A stretch of DNA of 64,000 bases from Caldicellulosiruptor saccharolyticus DSM 8903 (GCF_000016545.1 NC_009437.1:62001-126000), one strand, 5' to 3'. Counted from the stretch's first letter, positions 8,260-18,232 are shown. The notes: generated from the letters alone by a model not told the origin. A program made the numbers and translations.

Positions 8260-9655
8260 CAAGTCTCTCTTCATACTCAGGTAAATCGCTTATCCCTTTT
8301 TCACATATATTCTTCACAAGCTTGTAACTCAATCCTCTGAATTTTAAAGCCCTCTTACACGCATTGTCTACCATCTTTGATCCATATCTTTCTTTTAATG
8401 CTATTATCCCACTTATGCTTCTGTAGTCATACTTCTTAAATCCTTCTTGCTCGGTAAATTCTTCAAAAAACTTCAACGCCCACTCCCCAATTTCTGCCAT
8501 TTGCTCCCTCTGTCTTGACATTATATCCTCAATTGTTATATTCTTAGACGAGGGATAGTGTTCTTTGTTGGTTACGTATTTGCCCTTCTCATTGTTTTTG
8601 ACAATCTGATGAAGGGCTATTTCTTTACCCTCAAAGAACACCCTCAAAAAACTGCCAATCTCAACTACCTCTACTTCACCTCCTGCATACTCATATGGCA
8701 CTGAATAATAGTTCCCTTTGTATATGAGATGACAGTTAGTAGCTACTTTATGAATTGAACTTCTTGATATGTAATATTCCTCAACAGGAAGAGCTATTAA
8801 CTTCTCTTTCTCTTCTGAGATGAAAACTTCTTTGGGAACTTTCTTGGTTGTGCCATGTACTCTCACATTTGCTACATTGTCAAGCCAGTTTTTTAAATAC
8901 TCCCTCGCCTCATCAATATCCTTAAATTCTTCCCCAGAAAAACAATTTTGCTTAACATACTTAATTGCTGATTCTACTTTGCCTTTATCAGTCGGTGTGT
9001 ATACCCTACATGGCTGAGGTAAAAATCCATAGTGGCTTGCAAAACTTGCATAATCTTTTTGTATTTGCGCCTCATAAAAATCAACATTCAATACACCTGC
9101 TTTTAAGTTGTCTATCTTTACAACTTCTACTACCCCACCAAAATACTTAAATGCGTTCTTATGACACTGTATAAATGTTTCAACTGTCTGCTCAAATACT
9201 ATCTCTGCATACATATATCTTGAATAACTTAAAACCATTGTAAATACCCATGCTTTTTTGAATTTGCCATCAACTTTTATCTTGCCTATATATCCAAAAT
9301 CAACTTGAGCTTCTTCTGCAGGCAGTGTTGTTAAAACCATGTACACCTTTGAATTTGCTATCTTTTGTTTTACCTTTTGGACATATCTTCTTACATTCGA
9401 GTAGCTTCCTTCAAAACCAAATTCCGCTTTCAAGTCTTGATGTATTTTCTTTGCTGAAAGTCCTTTATTAACCTTTACCTCAATGAACTCCCTGTAATTA
9501 TCTAATACAGAACCTTTTGATTTTCTCTCGACTTCTCCTTTCTGTTCAATGTCATGGATTACTTTTCTAACAGTTTTTCTATCCACGTCTAACAATCTTG
9601 CTATTTGACTTTTGTTGTATCCCCGTTTGAAAAGTGTGTAGATTGTTGTGTGCAT
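8189..9655 (-). pseudogene. istA: istA transposase, interrupted near its C-terminus
   Basis: This IS21-family IstA has an N-terminal helix-turn-helix (YNKSQIARLLDVDRKTVRK) and a DDE core with AQVDFGYIG, VVKIDNLKAG and KGKVESAIKYVK. Genuine istA codons end at about 8249 with LVKNF. Residues after that are read from the nested element. The rest of the gene (FILTPYEDESY to ELQR and stop) is at 6860-6976. I choose ATG 9655 (MHTTIYTLFKRG), preceded by GGGGG; an upstream ATG at 9670 is possible. About 39 C-terminal residues are lost, so activity is doubtful. Confidence 0.85.
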
Positions 9656-9686
9656 TGCAACCCCCAACATTTTCTTGTTATCTTCT

Positions 9687-9730
9687 CCTTCTGTAGTTTT
9701 CCCATACTTTCCATTCTACACTACAGAAGG
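9687..9730 (-). promoter_or_regulatory. Fold-back repeat upstream of istA
   Basis: CCTTCTGTAG (9687-9696) is an exact inverted copy of CTACAGAAGG (9721-9730), with 24 bp between. On the minus strand the proximal arm runs into AAGGAG, a ribosome-site-like sequence ahead of istA. The layout resembles the fold-backs at 1523, 15212 and 44294. Confidence 0.5.
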
Positions 9731-9797
9731 CTTCTTTTTAAGTGGCAGGTGGGGAATTTTTAGTGTCATTTCTGATGATTTTATTTTATCATTAACA

Positions 9798-11819
9798 GAT
9801 ATAAACCTTGTTCAGAAAATAGATGATGCCTATGTTCAGATTGAGGATTTGAGGTGCAACGCTGAAGATATAAAACCTTTGCTTGAAAAAATTGGACTTG
9901 GCAACGAATTTGAAAAGTTTTTGGCACAGCAAAGGGGTTTTATAGAGGATATCCTAAGATATCTTAAAAGAATTGAATATGGCATTCGCTTGATTGGTAT
10001 GATACCGCAGGCTTTCAAAGATGGAACTGAGCTTTATTTTGCCCAGCAAAAGTTGTATTCTCTTCTCATATGGGCAGACAAGATGTCGGCTGCAAATTAC
10101 AAGTTACTGTTTCCTTGCTATGCTTCGTCAGACAGACTTATTGTGGCAAGAGACAAAGTTATCAAACCAACTCAGGACAAAAATCTGCAGAGAATAAGGC
10201 AAAGTGTGTTTGAGGCTGTGCTTTCAAATATTGAAAAGAACAAAGAGAAAGATATATTTTCAATCACAACACCAACTGGTACAGGAAAGACTTTGGCAGG
10301 AGTTTTTGCAGCATTAAAACTGAAAGAGATTTTGAAAAAGTCTGGAAGGATAATATATGCTCTTCCGTTTACCTCTATAATAGACCAAAACTACCATGTT
10401 GTCGAAAATCTATTTGAGGCAATAGAAGATTTTGAAAAAAACAGAGACAGGTACTTGTTAAAACACCATCATTTAACTGATGTTGAGTTCAAGGGTAAAG
10501 AAGGAGCGCTAAAAGAAATTACAGATGAAATTACTGTATTTGAAAAAGTTGCTTCAGAGTGTTTTATAGAAAACTGGACATCTGGGTTTGTAGTGACAAC
10601 ATTTGTCCAGCTGCTTGAAACTTTAATTTCGAACAGAAACAGGATGCTCAAAAAATTTCATACTTTTTATGACTCAGTACTTCTCCTTGATGAGATTCAG
10701 GCAATTGATGTTGAGCTTTTGCCGCTTGTTGAAGAGGTCTTGAGAAAACTGACACAGCTTTTCAGGTGCAAGATTATTCTCATGACAGCCACAAAACCGC
10801 TTATATTCGAAGATGCTTGTGAGCTTGCAGGGTTTTGTGACTATTCAATTTTTAACAGAACAAAGCTTATGTATCACCACAGCGATTTAAAAGTAGCTGA
10901 ATTTGTGGATTTCTTCTTACAAGAGGTATATGAAGACGAAAAATCGTTTTTGATTGTTGCCAACACCATAAATCAGTCGCATCAAATCTACAATGGCATA
11001 AAAAACAACCTCAAAAATAAAGAGGTTATTTACCTTTCAGCAAGCCTTGTACCAAAAGATAGAAAAGATATTATAAAGAAAATAGAAAAAATGTTAGAAA
11101 GCGGAGCAAAACCCATTGTTGTTTCAACTCAGGTGATTGAGGCAGGGGTAGACATTGACTTTGATTGTGTAGTAAGAGACATAGCTCCTATTGATTCAAT
11201 AATCCAGTGTGCAGGAAGGTGCAACAGGCACAATGAAAAAAGCCAGGGTAGTGTGCTGGTTGTAAACATGAAAGATGAAAGTGGCATAACCTTTGCAAAA
11301 AGAGTTTATGGCAACACGGCAATTGAAATATCAAGAGGACTTCTTTTGAAGCATCTTGAGGTGGAAGAAAAAGACTATGGTATGCTGATTGATAATTATT
11401 TCAGGATGATAAAAGAAAATAAATCATTTAAAAAGTCTGAAGAGTTTTTGAAGGCAATAAGGCTTTTAAAGTTTGACAGTATTCTGGAAAAGGAAGAGCT
11501 CACAATCTCAAGGTTTAGTCTTATCCAGCAGCGGGGTGGGTATGTCAGCGTCATCATAAGAAGCAATGAAGAAATAGAAGATGCTTATCAAAGGTATATA
11601 GACTCTTTTTCCATTAAAGATTATTACGAAAGAAGAGAAATCTATCTTAAACTTAAAAATATCCTTTTTGAATACACAATTTCTGTACCAATAAAATACG
11701 CCCAGATTTTTGATGAAGAGAAAGGAATATTATCTTTGCCACCCACATCCTGCCAGCGATACTATAGCCCTAAGACAGGATTTGTGTATGACCCAAACGA
11801 CCATATTATTTTTGCCTGA
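9798..11819 (+). pseudogene. cas3: cas3 3' fragment: end of HD domain plus helicase
   Basis: The rest of Cas3. It begins with the end of the HD domain, including LIWADKMSAA with the final HD aspartate. The superfamily 2 helicase follows: TPTGTGKTLAG (Walker A), LLDEIQAID (motif II), MTATKP (motif III), AGVDID and QCAGRCNRH (motifs V-VI). The frame is open from 9648, but codons before 9798 are IS21 sequence. A helicase-only protein could start from an internal ATG or IS-derived start, but the metal site is divided between two fragments. cas4 follows 28 bp downstream. Confidence 0.92.
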
Positions 11820-11847
11820 GTTTAAGAAACAGGATGGTGTTTTGAAA

Positions 11848-12345
11848 ATGGATATTTACATGACAGGTGTTTACATCTGGTATTACAACATCTGCAAAAG
11901 ACAGGTGTGGCTCATGGCACATAGCATCTTGCCAGATGAGAACGACGATAACATTGTGCTTGGCAGGTTTCTTCATGAGTATTATTACAGGAAAGATCAG
12001 AAGGAAATAAAATTCGGCAATGCAGTGTTTGACATTCTGTATCAGGACAAAGATGAGATAGTGATTGGTGAAACAAAGAAATCTTCAAGGTTCAAAGAAG
12101 CATCGAGGTATCAGCTTTTGTTTTATATAAAGCTTCTAAAAGAAGCAGGAATTTCAGCAAAAGGAGTGCTTTTTTATCCAGAGGAAAGAAAAAAGGAAGA
12201 GGTTGTTCTGACAGCTGAGGAAGAAGAAAAATTGGAAAAGATGATAGCTGACATTGAAACGATAATTGAAAAAGAAAGCCCGCCTCCTGCAGCCACATGC
12301 CGATATTGTCCAAAGTGTGCTTACAGGGAATATTGTTTTGCTTGA
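11848..12345 (+). CDS. cas4: Cas4 RecB-like nuclease for spacer processing
   Basis: A 165-residue Cas4 from the ATG at 11848 (MDIYMTGVYIWYYN). It has a first iron-sulfur cysteine (ICKRQ), GRFLHE, the PD-(D/E)XK core around VFDILYQDKDEIVIGETKKS, the RYQLLFYI motif and a C-terminal cysteine cluster CRYCPKCAYREYC. Cas4 trims prespacers and helps choose PAM and orientation with Cas1-Cas2. cas1 follows after a 50-bp gap. Confidence 0.93.
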   Translation: MDIYMTGVYIWYYNICKRQVWLMAHSILPDENDDNIVLGRFLHEYYYRKDQKEIKFGNAVFDILYQDKDEIVIGETKKSSRFKEASRYQLLFYIKLLKEAGISAKGVLFYPEERKKEEVVLTAEEEEKLEKMIADIETIIEKESPPPAATCRYCPKCAYREYCFA

Positions 12346-12395
12346 AAATAAAAGGTTTTGTCCGCAAAAAAAAAGATTTTCCGGGGTGATTTTAA

Positions 12396-13388
12396 GTGAA
12401 AAAAGACCTTTATGTTTTCAATTCAGGATTTTTAAGAAGGAAAGATAACACCATCATGTTTGAAACAGATGAGGGCAAAAAGTATTTTCCTGTTGAAGAG
12501 ATAGAATCAGTTTTTATATTTGGAGAGGTTGACATAAACAAAAGATTTTTGGAGTTCATGACAGAAAAGAATATATGTGTACACTTTTTTAATAGGTATG
12601 AGTACTACGTTGGGACATACTACCCGCGAGAACATTACAACTCAGGCATTGTGATACTCAAGCAGGTAGAATTTTACAACGACTATAATAAAAGAATAAC
12701 CATTGCAAGGTCAATTGTTGAAGGTGCTGTTTTGAACATGCTTGTGGTTCTGAGGTACTACAATTCCCGTGGAAATATGTTAAAAGATGAGATAGAAACT
12801 ATCGAAAGAATGCGCCATAACATAAGCGCCTGCAGTGATGTAAATACGCTTATGGCTTTGGAGGGGAATATAAGAGAAATCTACTATAAGTGTTTTAACA
12901 AGATACTGGATGATGAAAATTTTACATTTGTCCGCAGGAGCAAAAATCCACCTCTTGACAGGATAAATGCTCTGATTAGCTTTGGAAATTCTCTTTTGTA
13001 TGCTACAACTCTTGGAGAGATTTACCAGACACAGCTTGACCCACGCATTGGGTATCTACATTCTACAAACCAGCGTAAGTTTTCTTTGAATTTGGATATT
13101 TCTGAAATCTTCAAGCCCATAATTGTTGACAGAGTAATTTTTTCTCTTGTTAACAAGAAAGTGCTGAGCGAAAAACATTTTGAAAAGGAACTAAATGGAA
13201 TTATTCTAAATGACCAGGGCAAAAAATTGTTTATCTCTGAGTACAACCAAAAGCTTTACTCAACCATTATGCATCCAAAATTGAACACTCAGGTGAGCTA
13301 CAAAAGGCTTATTCGGATGGAAGCATATAAGCTTCAGAAGTTGTTTTTAGAAAATATAGAATACAAACCTTTTGTTGCAAGGTGGTAG
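12396..13388 (+). CDS. cas1: Cas1 integrase (type I-B)
   Basis: A 330-residue Cas1 starting at GTG 12396 after GGGGTGATTTTAA. The metal site expected of the family is present: E156 (ALEGNIREIYY), H222 (GYLHSTNQRK) and the acidic pair D234/E237 (LDISEIFKP). It overlaps the longest frame of cas2. No defect is visible, so spacer acquisition may be possible even though cas3 is broken. Confidence 0.95.
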   Translation: MKKDLYVFNSGFLRRKDNTIMFETDEGKKYFPVEEIESVFIFGEVDINKRFLEFMTEKNICVHFFNRYEYYVGTYYPREHYNSGIVILKQVEFYNDYNKRITIARSIVEGAVLNMLVVLRYYNSRGNMLKDEIETIERMRHNISACSDVNTLMALEGNIREIYYKCFNKILDDENFTFVRRSKNPPLDRINALISFGNSLLYATTLGEIYQTQLDPRIGYLHSTNQRKFSLNLDISEIFKPIIVDRVIFSLVNKKVLSEKHFEKELNGIILNDQGKKLFISEYNQKLYSTIMHPKLNTQVSYKRLIRMEAYKLQKLFLENIEYKPFVARW

Positions 13389-13393
13389 GAGCT

Positions 13394-13657
13394 ATGTTTG
13401 TGATTCTTGTTTATGATGTCAATGAAAAGAGGGTTGCAAAAGCTCTCAAGAAATGTCGAAAATACCTTACATGGGTTCAAAACTCTGTTTTCGAAGGCAA
13501 CATATCAGAAGCAACCTTAAGAAGGCTTATTCTTGAACTTGAAAAAGTTCTTGACCTTTCAGAAGATTCGGTTATTATCTATAAATTTCAAAATACATGG
13601 TATTCAGAAAGGCAAATTATTGGCATTGAGAAAAATCCGGTTGATTTTATAACATGA
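13394..13657 (+). CDS. cas2: Cas2 adaptation protein
   Basis: An 87-residue Cas2 from the ATG at 13394, chosen because GGTAGGAGC lies just before it. The first strand ILVYDVNEKRVAK carries the usual aspartate, followed by CRKYLTWVQNSVFEGNISEATL. It ends the I-B operon and is followed by a strong terminator at 13713. Confidence 0.95.
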   Translation: MFVILVYDVNEKRVAKALKKCRKYLTWVQNSVFEGNISEATLRRLILELEKVLDLSEDSVIIYKFQNTWYSERQIIGIEKNPVDFIT

Positions 13658-13712
13658 AAAATTTAAGTATATGTTTGAAATTACAATCTTCTCAATCTCC
13701 AAAAAACATGTT

Positions 13713-13748
13713 AAAGCACCCAGCATCTGCACTGAGGTGCTTTTTTTA
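13713..13748 (+). terminator. Intrinsic terminator after cas2
   Basis: AAAGCACC (13713-13720) pairs with GGTGCTTT (13736-13743), followed by TTTTATT. It closes the type I-B operon. Confidence 0.8.
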
Positions 13749-13847
13749 TTGTTTCAGCCACAAAGTGAAGCTTCCCCATCTTCTTAAAATTTTTTGCCAT
13801 TATTAGCACCTACCCTTGTGACTTGATGTTATGCTCCTTCGAGTGCA

Positions 13848-14795
13848 TTATCTTCTACTTTTTTTATTTTTAAATCTTTGCTTTATAGCACTTTTTATTA
13901 TGTTTTCAACTTTTTTGTCTTCTTTTTCAATCAGAGCTCTGTCTTTTTCATTTAACATTTTTTTAGCTTTTAATTGTAGCTCTTTAATTTCTCCTTCGTA
14001 TTCTTCTTTAAGGTTGTATTTCTTAAGCTTTTCTATTATTTTATTAGTCCATTCAATGAATTCTTTATATTCTTCTAAACTCCATTTTTTATTTCGTTCT
14101 TCAATTATTGTAGGTATACAGCTTTTGTTTGGATTTGGTTCGCTACTAAATAGTAGCTGGCCGTCTCTGTTAAATACTTCTATTTTATCACATAGTTTTT
14201 CTTTCTCTATAATTTCTATTGTTTTTAGCATTCCAGAGGATGCTTCATCGTGAGCTCTTTTTTCAGAAAATCTTGCTATTTTTCCAGCTGTAGATTCAAA
14301 TTGTTCCATATATCTTGAGTAGATTGCAGCTCTGCTTTTAAGTTCATTTACTGCAACAACTCTCAGAATTATTTCATAACCTAATTGTTTTAGCTTCTTC
14401 ATTGTTTCACAGATTTGAGGTGTTCTCAAAGTTCCTTCAAAGATGATGTTAAATTTCTTGTTCATGGCTTCTTCAAAGATTTTTCGTGTCCATTCTCTTA
14501 CATCTGGGTCTGTTAATTTAGCGAATAGCTTGTCATGATTTTTAAATATTTCTTCAGCTTTTGGGTGGTATCTTCTAATATCGTCACCGTTTATTTCCAC
14601 AACGTTGCCGTCTTTGAAAAGTTCATTTTCTGATAATGTTATTATTTTGCTTTTTCCAGCACCGGGTTGTCCGCCAAGAATGACTATTTTAGGGTAATCA
14701 ACTGGACTTTTGTTTTCAAAAGTGTTTTTCCTAATTTCACACAAGATTTCATCATGAACTTCTCTATTTAGTTTATAAAGATTTTCATTAATCAT
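13848..14795 (-). CDS. Zeta-toxin family kinase
   Basis: A 315-residue protein with the zeta/PezT P-loop fold. Walker A is GGQPGAGKS (about residues 41-49), followed by EINGDDIRRYHP, the usual acidic substrate-side motif, and NIIFEGTLR. Zeta toxins phosphorylate UDP-N-acetylglucosamine and block wall synthesis; activity here is inferred. A lysine-rich, probably helical tail follows (about residues 230-315). The partner gene 14834-15115 lies upstream on the same strand. It converges on the cas operon. Confidence 0.85.
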   Translation of the reverse strand: MINENLYKLNREVHDEILCEIRKNTFENKSPVDYPKIVILGGQPGAGKSKIITLSENELFKDGNVVEINGDDIRRYHPKAEEIFKNHDKLFAKLTDPDVREWTRKIFEEAMNKKFNIIFEGTLRTPQICETMKKLKQLGYEIILRVVAVNELKSRAAIYSRYMEQFESTAGKIARFSEKRAHDEASSGMLKTIEIIEKEKLCDKIEVFNRDGQLLFSSEPNPNKSCIPTIIEERNKKWSLEEYKEFIEWTNKIIEKLKKYNLKEEYEGEIKELQLKAKKMLNEKDRALIEKEDKKVENIIKSAIKQRFKNKKSRR

Positions 14796-14833
14796 TTGTG
14801 TTTTCCCCTTCTTGATTTGAAAGACTTCAGCAT

Positions 14834-15115
14834 TTATATAACTTCTTCTTTGTCAATTAACCTATAAAGGAGAGCATAAGTAGTTAGTGCCCTTTCAATC
14901 GCATCCTTATCACCACGATAGACGTAATCTCTTTCTTTACACAGTGTTTTTCTGATTTCTTCTATTTTTTGAAGCTTTTGTTCTTTTATTTCTTTATCAA
15001 GATCTGAATGTACAGTTTTTAATTTTATATTGGTTAGACTGCCAAGAAGTCCCGCAATTATGTCAATGGCAACTTCGTGTTTGATATCCTCTTGAATAGT
15101 TTTTATATCGCTCAT
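14834..15115 (-). CDS. Small antitoxin-like partner of the zeta toxin
   Basis: About 93 residues, rich in Lys and Glu and probably helical. It lies 38 bp upstream of the zeta-type kinase on the same strand, the usual order of epsilon/zeta and PezA/PezT modules. I see no clear helix-turn-helix, so it looks more like a plain epsilon-type binder than PezA. The third ATG is chosen because GGAGG is best spaced to MSDIKTIQED. Confidence 0.6.
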   Translation of the reverse strand: MSDIKTIQEDIKHEVAIDIIAGLLGSLTNIKLKTVHSDLDKEIKEQKLQKIEEIRKTLCKERDYVYRGDKDAIERALTTYALLYRLIDKEEVI

Positions 15116-15158
15116 CTTCATCATCCTCCTTCAATTAAATAATAGTAGCCTTTTGCAG

Positions 15159-15177
15159 AAACGCTCAAAATGAGCGT
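15159..15177. promoter_or_regulatory. Inverted repeat upstream of the toxin-antitoxin pair
   Basis: AACGCTCA, three bases, TGAGCGTT is a perfect 8-bp inverted repeat about 44 bp upstream of the antitoxin start. It could be an operator for autoregulation, or part of the neighbouring insertion-sequence end. Confidence 0.4.
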
Positions 15178-15211
15178 TATCAAGCTTTTTAAAATCTCTA
15201 AAAAAGTCTTC

Positions 15212-15273
15212 CTTCCTCCTCATAGATAGTGTAAAATTTATCTATATAAAACATACTTTCTATGAGGAGGAAG
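15212..15273 (+). promoter_or_regulatory. Fold-back repeat covering a transposase ribosome site
   Basis: CTTCCTCCTCATAGA (15212-15226) is a perfect 15-bp inverted copy of TCTATGAGGAGGAAG (15259-15273), with 32 AT-rich bases between. The right arm contains GAGGAGG, the ribosome site of the transposase starting at 15279. A transcript from outside would form a 15-bp stem over the ribosome site. Confidence 0.75.
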
Positions 15274-15278
15274 TTAAA

Positions 15279-16722
15279 ATGTTTAAACACCATCATAAAC
15301 AACTTTCTTTCTTAGAACTCTATGAGCACGTTAAAAACGTTGCTCTCAACAAACCTCATTCGCTCCTTGGCTTCTTCAATAACTTCATCGACCTCTCTCA
15401 ATTCATCCCTCAATCCTTCTACAAAGCTTACTACCACTACTTCGGTAAACATAGAGAAATCTCATTAGAGTCTATCCTATGCGCTTTCTTCGTCCAAAAA
15501 ATACTTAAACTATCTACTCTCTCTCAGCTCCGTGCTGTTCTCCTTAACTCCTTTGAACTTAGAAACTTCTGTAACCTCATTAAAGTCCCTTCTATCTCTA
15601 CCTTCTCAAGATTCAGAAAATTCTTTTGCTCTGAAATAGAAACTCTATTCTACAATATCGCAAAATACGCTCAAAATCTATCTTCCCAACTAAATCCTGA
15701 ACTCGCTTCTACCATTATCTTCGATACTACTGCACTTAAACCTATCCTCAAAGAAAATAACCCTAAATTTATCCAGTCTCAACTTAAAAAACTAAATCTC
15801 AAAACCCTGACCTCGAAACATCTGTCATCTATTCACTTACATATTCTAACCTCCCCAAGTTCGCTTCTGCTTCTCCTGTTTTCTCACTTATGTTCGCCAA
15901 TGGTCACTTCTGCTATGGCTTTAAATTTGCCATCCTCACAAATGGCTTCGGTATACCTCTTGTAATCTCCCCTGCTACCGCTCATTCTTTCAATAATTCT
16001 CTCGACCCTGCTTTGTCTAAAACTATCTCCGACTCAAAAGCTCTTGTCCCTGCTTTAATATCATTAAAAAATAACTTCACAAATGACTCTTTCTCTACCA
16101 TCAATCGCTGACAGTGCACTCGACTCATATTCCATCTATTCCACTTTATTCAAAGACTTCAATTTCTCAAAAGCTATTATCCCTCTAAATCCCAGAAACT
16201 CTAAATCTACTTCTAATACCCCTACCTCTGACCCCAATATCTCTATCTCACCAGATGGTACTCCAATTTGTAATAAATTCAATCTACCTTTCAAATGTGA
16301 AGGTATGTGCAGGGGTAAAAATCGCTCGCCAAGAATTAAGTGGCGCTGCCCTCTCTCCTCTTTCCAAAGATAATAAACGCACCTGCTCTTGCCCTGAGCC
16401 CTGTACTTCTTCTAAATCGGGCAGAATGTTCTACACCTACCCAGATGCCAACTTGCGCTTTTGCCCCGGTATCAACAGAAACTCTATCCAGTTCGAAAAA
16501 CTCTATCATTCAAGAGTTACTATAGAGCAAACTATCTTCCAGCTTAAATCTTCACTCGGTCATGATACATTGTTCTCCCGCGACCATATCTCTCTTTTTT
16601 CTGACTTCTTGCTCTCTGCAATTTGTATGCTCCTTATTTTTATTCTCTCTTTTGCTATCCTAAAGTCTCAAAAATCTATTACCTATAAAAAACTTCAAAA
16701 ACTTAAAAAACTCATAGCTTGA
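15279..16722 (+). pseudogene. Decayed DDE transposase (IS4/IS1182-like)
   Basis: A transposase of about 480 residues spread over three frames. The first frame (to about 15810) has TIIFDTTALKP, a probable first catalytic aspartate. The second continues with FSLMFANGHFCYGFKFAILT. The third and last give a cysteine-bearing segment and the end HSRVTIEQTIFQLKSSLG, with the probable catalytic glutamate. At least three frame changes make it inactive. The start and ribosome site are intact. No clear terminal repeats were found. Confidence 0.8.
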
Positions 16723-17094
16723 ACTTGATTTCAACTTTTGAAAATTTGCATTTTTTATTCAATATAAATTGCCTCTTCTAAAAGCCCTTTTAAAGTTACT
16801 TTCTAAAAGGGTTTGAGATAGTTTTGTCTTCTTTGCTTTTAGTATTATTTACCAGTTCTTTAGCCTGCTCTTTTATTGTTGATAATGTTGTTTTTGGTAA
16901 CTATTGGTGTGAATACTTCTCATTTTTCTTGTTCTTTATTACTCTGCTTCTATTTTATTGTTTATACCTTTATGCATTTTGCAAACGGCTATTAAATAAT
17001 AGCACTTTTGAGCTGAAATATGCAAGTTTTTGTTAGAAAAAATTTTGAACAGAGTTGAGTTATTCTGATGCTAGAAATAGCGTTAGCTGTGTGC
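16723..17094. other. Intergenic stretch without a recognisable gene
   Basis: AT-rich sequence after the transposase pseudogene. A 70-codon hydrophobic frame at 16824-17036 has no ribosome site or recognisable similarity. A weak hairpin (about 16780-16812, AAGCCCTTTTAAAG with CTAAAAGGGTTT) could be the insertion-sequence end or a terminator. Confidence 0.4.
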
Positions 17095-17190
17095 GTTTCA
17101 ATCCCCAAAGGGGAGGCTATAAACAAGCAGGACAAGCTTAAAATTAAATGGAGCAGAACAGTTTCAATCTCCAAAGGGGAGGCTACAAAC
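17095..17190 (-). CRISPR. Two-repeat CRISPR mini-array
   Basis: Repeats at 17095-17124 and 17161-17190 flank one 36-bp spacer. The leader-distal copy has GGCTATAAAC and the leader-proximal copy ATCTCC, each a one-base variant. A 250-bp leader follows on the right, so transcription is leftward. Confidence 0.9.
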
Positions 17191-17440
17191 ACGTTGAAGA
17201 GCTTGATTTTATTATATCAACTTTATGCACACCTGTCAATGTTTTTATATCAAAACATCTGTGGAAAACTAATATCAGCTAAGAAAAATCAAGCAATAAA
17301 ACCCTATCAACCCTTTCCGTCTATCCAGCTGCTGCCAGAGATTAAAGCAAACTCACATTCTTAAAATCTGAAACCGTATACAAATCAAACATCAAAATTT
17401 TGCTACCTCAGGTCGACAGATTTGACTTTCGGTCAAATTG
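17191..17440 (-). promoter_or_regulatory. 250-bp CRISPR leader, copy A
   Basis: It runs from the last repeat to GGTCAAATTG. On the minus strand TTGACA (17234-17239) and TATAAT (17211-17216) are 17 bp apart, with the -10 exactly 20 bp from the repeat. GGTCGACAG lies at 17411-17419. Length and box positions match copies at 28831, 31317 and 39038. Confidence 0.85.
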
Positions 17441-17532
17441 TAGACTTTATACAATTTTGCTGCATAAATTATCAAAACCAAAATTCTCTGTGCAGCTTTT
17501 CTTGTATTTGTTTTTATCCTGCAGAAAAAACA

Positions 17533-17576
17533 AAAAAGGAAGCCAGCCTCAATCAGAAAAGCCAGCTTCCTTTTTC
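17533..17576 (-). terminator. Hairpin beyond the 3' end of the rpn remnant
   Basis: AAAAGGAAGC and GCTTCCTTTT form a 10-bp stem with a second AGC/GCC pairing inside. On the minus strand it lies just after the rpn pseudogene stop and is followed by a T-rich stretch. Confidence 0.5.
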
Positions 17577-17592
17577 TCAAAAAAAGCCTTTT

Positions 17593-18042
17593 TTAATTTT
17601 TCAACCTTGCACGAATCTCTTGTATCTTCTTAAGAGAAAGACCAATTATATCTGCTATCTCTTAGTCACTATATCCTTTCATAATCATCTTCTCTGCTGT
17701 TTCTATCTTCCCCTGTTCAAATCCTTGCTGAATTCCTTGCTGCAGCCCTTGCTGAATACCTTGCTGTAGTCCTTGCTGAAGCCCTTCAAAAATAAGCTCT
17801 TCTCTTATCTTTCGCAAATTCTGAAAAAGTGGCATGACCTTAACACATCCTCTTAATTCTTCTATCGCTTGCCTTGCCGTCTCAATCTCTTTCTTGGCAA
17901 GCTTTCTGAGCGCAGCAGGCAAACATGCCTTCAAAACCTCTATCACCTTCTCTTCAGCACTCTGCAAGTATTCTTCAAACTCTAAAAATAACTTTAAATG
18001 TTTTCTTAAGAACATTATAGCAAATAGAGAGGAAAACATCAA
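17593..18042 (-). pseudogene. Remnant of an Rpn-family (PD-(D/E)XK) nuclease gene
   Basis: Only the C-terminal third remains. It matches the intact copy at 29213-30184: PLFQNLRKIREELIFEGLQQG, a run of (L/I)QQG tetrapeptides, then ETAEKMIMKGYSD. A TAA stop at about 17662 replaces a glutamate codon, after which the frame continues EIADIIGLSLKKIQEIRARLKN. The catalytic N-terminus is missing. Sequence just upstream of both genes also matches (ATCAAACATATTTTCTTAT), so they descend from a duplicated block next to a CRISPR leader. Confidence 0.8.
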
Positions 18043-18180
18043 ACATATTTTCTTATTCGTGGGCTAAAATAGTAACCTGTGCTTATTTTAACATAAGATG
18101 GCGTGAACTTCAGAAAAATCAAAAACACAATAGAAATCTAACTAAAACTGTGTTATAATATTTATTGACTTCAAAATTAT

Positions 18181-18224
18181 TAACTTTAAAGTTAGTAACT
18201 CTGGAGTTAGTAACTTTAAAGTAG
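18181..18224 (+). promoter_or_regulatory. Three tandem 14-bp palindromes before the ATPase gene
   Basis: TAACTTTAAAGTTA (18181), TAACTCTGGAGTTA (18196) and TAACTTTAAAGTAG (18211) repeat with a 15-bp period. The first two are perfect or near-perfect palindromes. The third runs into the AGGTGA ribosome site of the next gene, whose ATG is at 18233. A TATAAT at 18154-18159 could be the -10 box, placing the palindromes in the leader RNA. They could be an operator array or a translation switch. Confidence 0.6.
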
Positions 18225-18232
18225 GTGATTTT

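Larger units (their letters stand above)
6006..9797 (-). mobile_element. IS21-family element inserted in cas3, carrying a nested IS256-like element
   Basis: The ends are TGTTATTG on the left and, in reverse complement, TGTTAATG on the right. Each has TTCCCCACCTG ending exactly 52 bp inside. A perfect 7-bp target duplication, GATATAA, lies at 5999-6005 and 9798-9804. Contents are istA (interrupted) and istB. Without the nested element it would be about 2.5 kb, normal for IS21. The insertion interrupts the cas3 HD-domain codons. Confidence 0.93.

Noticed and set aside
5597-11819. Reading the two cas3 pieces as a natural Cas3'/Cas3'' pair.
   Set aside because: The break is inside the HD domain, has a target duplication on both sides and an intact IS21 structure between, so it is an insertion.
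13831-14253. Plus-strand 140-codon hydrophobic frame.
   Set aside because: Antisense shadow of the zeta-toxin gene, without a ribosome site.
16824-17036. 70-codon hydrophobic frame between the transposase pseudogene and a CRISPR array.
   Set aside because: Phe- and Leu-rich translation of AT-rich DNA without a start signal.
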